Assembly (NCBI GenBank): GCA_015501075.1
Contig: JADNYJ010000060.1
Coordinates: 124,001 to 188,000, forward strand
Origin: Gymnopilus junonius
Lineage: Eukaryota > Basidiomycota > Agaricomycetes > Agaricales > Galerinaceae
DNA: 64,000 nucleotides
Direction of reading: 5' to 3'
Shown in pieces: positions 50,797 through 61,169 of the stretch; positions within the stretch are counted from its first letter, which is position 1, and the number at the start of each line of letters is the position of its first letter. Below the pieces are notes generated by a model that did no database searches, was not told the origin of the DNA, and saw only the letters and a list, made by a program, of their open reading frames with translations. The translations under genes were made by a program, and so were the position numbers.

Positions 50797-52584
50797 TGAT
50801 GAGACTCGTCGTCGTGGAACGAAAACAAGAAGAATTGGAATTTACTCATCAGACTTTATAGGGTGACGATTAGCTAAACAAGAGTCCCTTTGCTCTTCGA
50901 GAAGGGGGCCTGGTTTGCAGAGCTATAAATCCACAGTGTGCGGTGTCTGTCAAGAACCTTCTGCCAGTAGCCTGGCTTGCCAGTCGATCAAATGATCAGA
51001 GAAGTAGCGAGACTGACGTTCTTATTGTGCCAGGGGTTAAGGCCGATTTTATCTAACCCTGTATCTCCGTTTATCTCGGTGCCTTTTGACGAAATGGCAG
51101 GTACTCTATCTACCCGAATCTAAGCTTGAAGCCGATGTTCTACTTTCAATGGAATTCCTGCTACGCTACTCAAGTCAATGAGAAAGAAAATGAACATCTG
51201 AGTGTTTCTCTAACTTTCCACGACGACAATGTAGCTTTGAGTAAGCACCGGAACCTGAGCCGCATTCATCAAGATCCCTTGCGTGCCTGCTACTGCCGAG
51301 GGTCAATTGAACCAATTGGAACTTGCGAGGGCTGTATAAGAGCTCAACAGGGGCGATGTAAATCTGCAGCGGTTCCGGGCAGGGACCCTCACCGGCGATG
51401 GCTGCCTCACTTCCCGGAAAGAATTCGAAGAGAAGGTGGCATTAGAGAAAAAAAAAAGAAATGAGGTAGAAGACCATGGAATAGTAATTTTGGTCTCGCG
51501 CTGGCCACCTTATCAAGCTGGTGGCTTTTTCAATCCGGTTCCCGCGATGCTACAGCTGTCGAGAAAACTACTGTCCAAGTTTGTCCGTCATTAGATGATG
51601 TCATCCGAGACATGAAAAGAGAACCTACCGAGTTCCTTCATCATAAGCGATTCACTCTTGGCATACAACCATTCAAGAAGATGTTTATTTCGAGAAGTCA
51701 TCACCATTTGCACGAGTAGTGAAAAAAAAGTGACCGAGTGAAGGTTTTCTTCGCGGTTTAAACAAGTAACCGCCGAAAGCTGTAAGTTGCCCAAAATGCC
51801 CTTTAGTCCGACAGACCTGCCTGAGCAGTCAGCAGCTTTCCTTATGTTTTCCCTGCTTCGCCGACTGCAACGCAGGCAGATTGATGTGTAGAGAAGATGT
51901 GCGCATGGTTACTTACATACTCAAAAAAATAATTGATGAAACACCTGAGTATCCTCGCGACTATCCTTGCTTGATGTGTTTTCCGCAGTCCGTTCATCAA
52001 CTTCGATAGCCAAGATAAAAGGACCGATCTCCTGCAGGATAGCATTAAATAAATGATGAATCCCAGGACAACACGGTATGTATACACCACCGGCAGTATT
52101 TGAGGAAACTCTGGCAAGGTTCGCAAGTTGGCACGAGGCGAAATGTGAACTGCCTTGTTAGTGCTAGGAAAGCCCTCTCTGTAAATCACTTGAGTCTTGC
52201 TAGGTCATGAAGCATCACCATCAGGTCCAATGGTTCAGACTTACAAAAAGGACATGGAGGGCGATCGAAGAGGCTGCAAAGGTGGGCGAATTTCGAGATA
52301 GGGAATGGCTCCCTAACACCCACTCTTCAAAAATTTGGGCTCCTGGGCATGTAGAATACGACTGTATCACCGAATCGAGATCTCCGTCGAAGAAAATGCA
52401 GAGCTGTTCCTAGCCTTGAGCTCGGCTATGTAGGTGTCGTGGCAATCTCAAGCATTTGAGTTTATTGGCACCATGCCCAGCGGCTTATCCAAGGAGTCCA
52501 GCCGCTTCAAGTAATTAGAACAAATCATTTCCGTACTGAAATGTCGAAGGAGCCAGACTAAGTTAGGACGACGAAGAGCTAGTA
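50797..52584. other. Long gap, no gene recognised
   Basis: 1.8 kb between the GMD promoter and the AIM9-like remnant. An open frame at 51842-52189 (-) of 115 codons has no features I know. Nothing else is supported. Confidence 0.35.
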
Positions 52585-53919
52585 ATGTTCGTGGTTCAAA
52601 ACAAACAAAGGCAAGCTGACAGGTTTCTTATATTTGATCCCTCCTTCCGGCCCCTCCACGTATATTGGGCATGCTCGGTCTTGAAAGCGCGAGGCTCGTC
52701 TTCGACTTACCGGCTGTGCTGTCTCTGCTCTACCTCCATCGCAACCCCGACCCGTTGGCCGCCTCGTCGCGCGTTCTCTACGCGTCTTCGTACAGACTTC
52801 TTTGAATATACCTCCGGGCGGTGGATGTAAGTCTCATACATGTCATTCTATGGGATATATGTCTAACCCGTAATCTGGTATGCTCAGCTTCAACGATGAC
52901 CTTCGCCACGCAGAGCGCAGACGTGTCTTCAAGGTCGATGAGCTAAGACGTCTTGCAGCGGAGTCCATCAATCGGAATCCTGACGATATCGTCCGCCTGG
53001 AAAAATCAGCTGAGGCTGTGTTTAACCGCACCTTCCTCATTACCATGCGTGGTGGCTTCCAAATGGTAGCGCGTATCCCGTACCCGGTTACAGTTCCCAA
53101 GTACTTCGCTGTCGCTAGTGAAGTGGCTACTATGACCTTACTCCGTTCCTTCGGGCTGCATATTCCTGAGCTATACGAGTACTCGCCTGCGCCGAACAAC
53201 GCAGCAGGGACCGAGTAGATCTTCATGGAATTTGTACAAGGCACCAACTTAAGCGACATATGGTTTGACCTAGAGGAAGGCGAAATCATTTCAATCTCAC
53301 GACAACTTGCTGAACTCGAGTCGAAGATGATGTCGATTGCTTTCCCAGCTGGTGGAAGCCTATACTATACAAAAGACTTGGAGAATGCGGCCGGGAGCGC
53401 CTCTGGGCCTACTAGGCAGGGCATCACACTAGGGAACAAACGTTTCTGCGTCGGCCCAGATACAAGTCTGCCTCTATGGTTCGGCAGGAGATCACAGCTC
53501 GACGTAAATCGAGGACCATGTAGGCCGCTCCCCGCCTTTTTTCTGTTACTCCCTTAAACTAACTAATAACAATAGACGAAAATGCCGAAGGGGGAGCCGA
53601 AAAGGAATTAGCTGATTTACCGTGGTTCGGTCGACCGCTGTTGCTATTCCAGCGCGTAAGGAGGGAAGCTTACAAGTACCAGGAGCAGCCGCCGTCGCAT
53701 CACGTCGAAAACCTGGACCGCTTTCTCAGCATCGCGGCGTCACTGACCCCCAGCGACCCCGCCCTAGGTCACTTCCTCATCCGCCATCCTGACCTCCAGC
53801 CAAGCAATATCATCGTCTCTAGGTCGCCTGACTCTAAATTGCACATCGTCGGCCTGATCGACTGGCAACACACCTCGATCCTACCGGACCTTTGTCGGCG
53901 CATATGGAATACATACTAA
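52585..53919 (+). pseudogene. AIM9-like aminoglycoside-phosphotransferase-fold kinase, truncated
   Basis: Matches the expanded mushroom group related to yeast Aim9: mitochondrial-type leader RRAFSTRLRTDFFEYTSGRW, intron, FNDDLRHAERRRVFKVDELR, RLAAESINRNPDDIV, the nucleotide loop FNRTFLITMRGGFQMVARIP, MEFVQGTNLSDIWFD, LGHFLIRHPDLQPSNI (catalytic H-x-D-x-x-x-x-N) and LIDWQHTSIL. Two lesions: a TAG at 53216-53218 inside GTE-IFMEF, where relatives have Tyr, and a break after LIDWQHTSILPDL, where the normal C-terminus is missing and GMC oxidoreductase sequence begins within about 50 bases. The TAG is a substitution, not a homopolymer slip. Exons still splice, so the loss may be recent. Confidence 0.7.
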
Positions 53920-53949
53920 TTGTGAGTCACTTGTTTAGACCTTGGCGTA

Positions 53950-54560
53950 CTTTACTCAACGTTTTTCAGGATGGTTTTGGCTCGTTTGGACCGTTAACTC
54001 AACCGGCTGAAGGGAGTTTTTTGACTGCACTGACTGCCGTTGTGTCTCCAACATCTCGTGCGTGTTCCCTTGCACCTGCTTCGAATGCGTTAACCTCACC
54101 ACTTGATCAGGTGGAAATGGATACTGGCTTCATCCAACCCATTTGATAATCCCTTGATCGATCCAGGCTGTCTTTCCACCGAGTTTGACATCTTCACAAT
54201 GGTTCAGACGATAAAAGATGTGCAGACTTTCACTGCTGTCTCCCCATGGGCCGGGACATTTAGCCACCCTGTCGGGACGGCTGCGATGTCGCCCTTCGAC
54301 GCTAATTGGGGAGTCGTCAATCCGGACTTGACACTCAAAGGTGCTAAAGGACTAAGGATTGTCGACGCTTCCGTCTTTGCGAGTGACATTTATGTGACTG
54401 TCACCCAGAGCAACGCTTGACGAGGAACCCTTTCTTCATCATTTCTATCAGCCTGCAATTCCGGAAAACCATCCACAAGCTCTTGTTTGCGCTATTGCTG
54501 AAAAAGCAGCTCACCTTATTCAAGCGTCTCACCCAGATGAATTACTCGAACACGTTATCC
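53950..54560 (+). pseudogene. GMC oxidoreductase C-terminal fragment
   Basis: Carries the end of a glucose-methanol-choline oxidoreductase, aryl-alcohol-oxidase type: ASSNPFDNPLIDPGCLSTEF (54127-54186), DIFTMVQTIKDVQTFTAV, the catalytic-His segment GTFSHPVGTAAMSP (about 54250-54296), and GVVNPDLTLKGAKGLRIVDA. The expected AIAEKAAHLIQA end is found near 54500 in another frame after a stop at 54418. Only about the last 180 residues of a roughly 600-residue enzyme exist; the FAD-binding N-terminus is absent. It abuts the broken AIM9-like gene, suggesting a rearrangement join. Confidence 0.75.
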
Positions 54561-55409
54561 AGCCGAGAAAATAACATACACTCAATGCGCAATGATTTAC
54601 CTATCAGTTCCTAAGAAGGTTCATGTTCAAGCAACGGTGTACGACGTTTGACAAAGGAAGACGCGAGAGAATGAAAGGCTTGTTTTTAGCCAGAAAAGCC
54701 GCATAATCTTCAGAGTGGGTGCTATTTTCAAGCTTTGGGTAGCAATCGCCATTTAGAGCCTCATTGCCACCGTGATGGTGCAACTTCAAGTTTAAATTTA
54801 AGAACAGCGCATTACCAAGTGGTCTCATTATTCCCGTCTCCGCCGTAGGCACCTAGTGCGCACGATCTCGATTCAGGATTCGAAGCTTCTTGCTACTCTA
54901 TCTATATTCTGTATGCTAGAATCTTGCACCCCTGATTTGTGGGGTGTCATAGGTGGCGTCACACGTTGTGGATGATGTTACCACCACTAAAAATCTAATT
55001 TACGATGACGGGCTCGTTGCTTGATCTTCTTCTGATCGGCCGGAGAGGTTGAACGTTGAACGAATAATTGTATTGTCCAGAAAGAGCCGCAGCAGACCGT
55101 AACAAATGCTAGAGAGATCGAAAATTTAATCGTTTCACCAGGAGGCATTGTCCGCAGTTGAACTTTCCGATATACGTAGCAGTGAAAGCCAAGTGTTATG
55201 AAAGAAGAGAATGGCATGAATGGTATTCAGCAATCGACCAACAACGAACACTAGATAGAAAGCAGATATCAAATCTATCGGAAATTGCAAGCAGGGGGCA
55301 GGGGTGGGGTATTTTCAAATATTCTTGCTTCTTGCCTTCTCAGTCTATGGGATGTATGTAGCATGTAGATGCGGAGTCCGATTCCGATTATGATCCAGTA
55401 ATGGTGTGT
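54561..55409. other. Intergenic
   Basis: No gene is seen. The right end holds the 3' flank of GMER. Confidence 0.4.
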
Positions 55410-56972
<1,563 letters not shown>

Positions 56973-57259
56973 AGTATCGTGGTTAGAAGTCAAGAATAAA
57001 CTGGGAGCCATAACGTTTTCTGGGTTCACTTTCGCAAACATCGCAACAAACTATCAGATAAGATAAGGTCTGCAATAAATAGCCAAACACGTGCTTGATC
57101 CCGCTCTGTATGGGGTGGACACGGAGTGCGAAATTCGAGCAGGCGGAAACGAATGGCTTTCTTTACGTCTTTCTCCAACTCTGCTCCATCTTTATAATAA
57201 TACTAGTACCCTCAGAGCCAGAGCTCTATAGACTTTTCCTTTTCATTTCAAATTAATCC
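56973..57259. promoter_or_regulatory. Shared divergent promoter GMER/FAD1
   Basis: 287 bases separate the start codons on opposite strands. A TATA-like stretch TTTATAATAATA begins at 57191, about 70 bases before the FAD1 ATG. Co-regulation is possible but unproven. Confidence 0.5.
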
Positions 57260-58675
57260 ATGACCGCGATGGACTGCACGAGCGTCGCAGATCAAGTCTA
57301 TGGGCTAGCAGCGCAATTGCCATCCGACTCGGACTCGCTGCCAGGGATGGTTAGAGAGGCGCTCGAGGTCATTGACCAATGCTTGGACACCCATGGGTGG
57401 GTCCTTGAATAACCCCCTTCCAGAGGAGAAATTGATTTCATATCCTCTCAAATTGCTCAAGGCCAGACAACGTCTCCCTGAGCTTCAACGGAGGCAAAGA
57501 TTGTGCGTCTATTTCCTTCCCTTTCAGTATCCAGTCGACTAATATATCTTGGATTATTTATTACAATCGTCTAGGCACGGTCCTGCTCCATCTATACGCC
57601 GGCGCTCTCGCTCGAAGACTCAAAGACTCTGAACCGATGAAACCCATCCACGCAATCTACATCCCCGTCCCATCGCCTTTCAAAGTCCTGGAAGATTTCA
57701 TCGACGAAGCAGCCAGTTTGTACAACCTCGACTTGTTCTCATGTAGACCCGAGGCTCCTCAGGTGGAGAGTGTCGTGACTCCCACGCCGCGAGAAGCCAG
57801 TGGCACATCCGACTCAGCTTCTGGGTATGTTGATTCGGAGTCGCCGCAGCGGCCACCGCCGCCCACTAAAGCGGTGGGCAAGTCCAAAGGAGGCGAAGGC
57901 ATGCGCGAAGCTCTGGCGACATACAAGCACAAGTTCCCGCACATCTCAGCTATCCTGATAGGCACCCGCCGGACCGACCCACATGGTGGTAAGTTTATCT
58001 TCCATCTTACACACTTCTCCCAACTGGATAATTAGTTCTTGTCAAATGACTTTTATGCTGACAATCAATTCGTTCCATATGTACTCTATGTGGGTGTGTT
58101 ACAGCGAAACTATCCCATCGGAATATGACCGATCCGGCTGGCCCACATTTGAGCGCGTCAACCCGATCATCAACTGGTCGTACAACGACGTGTGGGCGTT
58201 CCTCCGGCGGCTCAAAGTGCCTTATTGCTGCCTATACGACGAAGGGTGTGTGTGCATTTTTTTTCAAAATAATAATTTGTATCTTTGTTCTGATCAAATG
58301 AAATTTGCATTCTAGATACACCTCCTCGGATCGACGTACAACACATTCCCCAATCCCGCCTCTTGGTCCATTCACCGCCTCATTAGAAGCACCACCGACA
58401 GTGACAGAAACAGAAACAATCCACTAACCACAACCACAAATGGAACCAGTGCGATCCCCACCCACACCTACCCACTCTAACACCAGCGAACCCAAAATAA
58501 ATGGGAACGGGAACGGGAAGACCCTACCACCGCGCCTGCACTCGTGCCAGTATCAGCGACAGTATCAGCACCAGCACCGGCACCAGTGCAGTATAAACCC
58601 GCATATGAACTGCACGATGGGAATTTGGAGAGGTCGGGGCGGGGGAGTGGGGTGTTGCAGAGTAATGTACAATGA
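57260..58675 (+). CDS. FAD1: FAD synthetase (FMN adenylyltransferase)
   Basis: Makes FAD from FMN and ATP; PAPS-reductase/ATP-pyrophosphatase fold. Start ATG 57260 ([20 protein letters not shown]). Exons join to give [18 protein letters not shown] (P-loop), [20 protein letters not shown], an inserted Ser/Pro-rich segment, [20 protein letters not shown], then after an intron [20 protein letters not shown] and [16 protein letters not shown], the FMN/ATP-binding signature, and YTS with [10 protein letters not shown]. The C-terminus is [16 protein letters not shown] with TGA at 58673-58675. The frame slips twice in the given sequence, at 58134-58135 and 58324-58325, each time one C short in a CC(C) run, so I keep it as a functional gene. 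FAD synthesis is normally essential. Confidence 0.88.
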
Positions 58676-59514
58676 GGGGGAAGGGGGGTGGTTATGGTTG
58701 TAGATAGGGTTGGGGATGGTTGGGTTGGGTTTGGGACTTGGGTAGGATTGGAAGATAGATGGGCGGATGGATGGAAGGACGGGTCGTAGGTTGGAATGAA
58801 AGTTAATGACAATGACAATGACAATGTTTATAAGTAACGACAAGTGCTATTCTATAGAAGACTTGGAAATTGATTGGACTTTTTTGAAATCGCAATACTG
58901 TAACTTATTCGATCCATTGTTCTGGCTCAGAACCCGTTATGACTTCAGGTAAATATTTCGAATCCCGGATCCACAACTATGTTGAAACTTGAGTGCTCAG
59001 CGAACTACCGCATGTAAGGGAGTATGTAAGTATGTATCTAATAATTCTAATTTCTATCAATATACGCATAGCATACATGCATTTATAAAAAGTGGCCCAA
59101 TCATATATAAAACCGCCCAAGCATGTATATATGTATGTATGTATTAATGAAGGGATGAATGGATGGATGCACGTCCTGTATGTATGTAAACGAACAACAG
59201 ATTGAAAGGTCTAACCGTAACAGTAACAACCTCTACTACAATGAATAATTTGAATGCCGAGAATCGTCGAATGGATCGAATGGGTGGAAATAAATGATCC
59301 AATATCAAAACAATACATACCATGCAACGCAACGCAACAGCACAAGGGGTCCCATATAACCAATAACCATTAATCAGTCATCATCCTTCCAGCACATGCA
59401 ATCGCCATCGCCATCGCAAAGACAAAATCGAATCTTGGCATGACGCACGCCGCACGCCGCACGATCAATGAACGATCCAACGAACCATCATCGCCCATCG
59501 CCCATCAATATCGC
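58676..59514. other. Intergenic with G-rich strand and short tandem repeats
   Basis: 58633-58760 is strongly G-rich on the plus strand; 58722-58742 fits a G-quadruplex pattern of four GGG runs. GACAAT repeats occur at about 58807-58826 and an ATGT tetramer run at about 59124-59142. No gene is seen. Confidence 0.5.
58722..58742 (+). repeat. Potential G-quadruplex motif
   Basis: Four GGG tracts separated by loops TT, TTT and ACTT meet the simple G3+N1-7 rule. It lies about 50 bases after the FAD1 stop, so it could be in the 3' UTR. Confidence 0.6.
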
Positions 59515-60995
59515 TCATTGCGGCTTCTCCTTCATCTCGCCCGACTCCACATCTTGCACTTTAACCCGCTCGTACGACCCACGGCGGGAGGACGTGGTGG
59601 ATTTATTGGGGGTGCTATTAGAGGTGGACTGTGATTCTTGGTGTTTGACCCAAGTGTATAGGATGGAGCCGAGGAGGATGATGGCGATGGAAGATGCGCG
59701 GCCGCTGGTTGAGTGATGGATGAATATGAATAGAGAAGAGAGATAAATAGAGAAGAGGTCAGATAAAAATAAGAATTAAGAATTAAGAAAGAGGATTCAA
59801 TCGAGATGTGGAAGAGATATGAATGAATGTTACTTACGTTGTGATGATATCGTGGAAGAGCCACATGCCCAAAAGGGAGGCGGCGACACCGCGGACTGCG
59901 GAGGACACCATGTGCGTGATGGGGGAGGTGACTTTAATAGAAAGTAAGCTGGCGATGCTCATCATGAATCCGAGGACACCCTAGGATAGTTAGAATGTAG
60001 TTAGCGGGGATCATCAATGGAACGAAGGAACAAACTGACGGTGATAGCTGACCCCCACAGGAAAGTGGCGAGAGGCGACATGACGCCAGGCTTCACGAGC
60101 AGCTCGTCCACCCCAAACAGCAGTTTTAGCACATCCCCGCCTTCACCCGCCAGGACCAACAGCGGCGCAAGCACCACCGCACTTAATAAATTCGTATACC
60201 ACGAGAGCGCCAGTGCACTACCCCCTACGACCCCCAGACTCTGCTTGATGACGACGGAATGGGTAGCGGTGATCGCGGAGCTGGCGACGCCGAAGCCGAC
60301 GCCGATCCAGGAGAGGGGCGTTCCGTCGAGGAAGACGCCGATGAAGAAGCCCATTGTGACGATGGCGCAGCAGAGGAGGATGCGCAGGGAGGGACGGGAG
60401 TGCAGGAAGATAAAGGAGGTGCCGACGGTGAAGGGGAGGACGAGCCCGCGCGCGACTTGGTAGAATGAGGCATCGACGTATTTGAGGGTGTAGTTGCTGA
60501 AGCTGCGATGGGATTGGGGTGAATGAGGGTGGATATGGGGGAAGGAGAGGAGGGAACGAACCTGAGTCCGACGACGTTCAAGGCGACCATGGGGACGAGG
60601 CCTTTGCAGGTGGCGAGGTCAAAGGTGAGTCTGTCAGGGAGTAACCGTAGTGCGTCGGATATGAGGAACAAGATGGCGGCTATGGCGAGTTGAGACCACA
60701 GGAAGAACAGCGGGGTCGTTGTGACATTGAGCACCCACTTGTTGCTGCACATATCGCATGGGTAAGAGAATAGAGACAAATGCTAGTCACACGTACGCAA
60801 CGACCATCTGCAAGTGAATGTCAGCAGTGTCTCGTTGAGGATATGCGCAGGTATGCTTACCGCCAGCGCTGCCACGAGATAGAAGAGGACGACACCCGTC
60901 TACATGAATTAAGACACTGGACACGAGGAGCAGGGGATGATACATACCACGAGTGAGCGCGAGGCAGGTTTGGCAGGAGCATTTTGGGGCGCCAT
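59515..60995 (-). CDS. GDP-fucose transporter, SLC35C1-like
   Basis: Ten-span nucleotide-sugar antiporter, expected in the Golgi. ATG at 60995 starts MAPQNAPAKPASRSLV, then TGVVLFYLVAALA; an 11-base microexon at 60797-60807 leads to VVANKWVLNVTTTPLFFLWS. Family landmarks: LKYVDASFYQVARGLVLPFT (SLC35C1 has KYVGVAFYNVGRSL), GTPLSWIGVGFGVASS, IKQSLGVVGGSALALSWYTN, IKVTSPITHMVSSAVRG (SPLTHNVSGTAK in human) and GSILYTWVKHQES. The tail is polar and ends VESGEMKEKPQ, TGA at 59515-59517. No frame break. The SLC35C1/C2 group is the best fit. The position beside GMD and GMER argues for GDP-fucose as substrate, but GDP-mannose or another sugar is not excluded. Confidence 0.82.
60797..60807 (-). other. 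11-base microexon of GDP-fucose transporter
   Basis: The bases encoding M-V-V-A, split at the last codon, are bounded by a cag acceptor and a gtacgt donor and are required to keep the ANKWVL segment in frame. Confidence 0.6.
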
Positions 60996-61169
60996 GGCGG
61001 GGAGGGTGGTATAACGAGCGAGGGGGGTATGGCTTGACTATAAGAGAGAGAGCAGCCCAGCCAAGTCGTCAAGGGGTTGCCGTGGGAATTGTAAATTATT
61101 GAAATCGTTTTTGATAGCCGAAGGCCACTCAAGCGCGTCGCGTCAGCTTGAACCAGCCTTTGTTAGAGA
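60996..61169. promoter_or_regulatory. Shared divergent promoter transporter/MRE11
   Basis: Only 174 bases separate the start codons on opposite strands. No specific box is identified. Confidence 0.45.

Noticed and set aside
51126..51464. 112-codon open frame in the GMD-AIM9 gap
   Set aside because: No domain, no splice context and low-complexity Lys end; likely chance.
57260..58675. FAD synthetase as a pseudogene
   Set aside because: Two slips, both single C losses in CC runs; the gene is normally essential and the motifs on both sides are intact.
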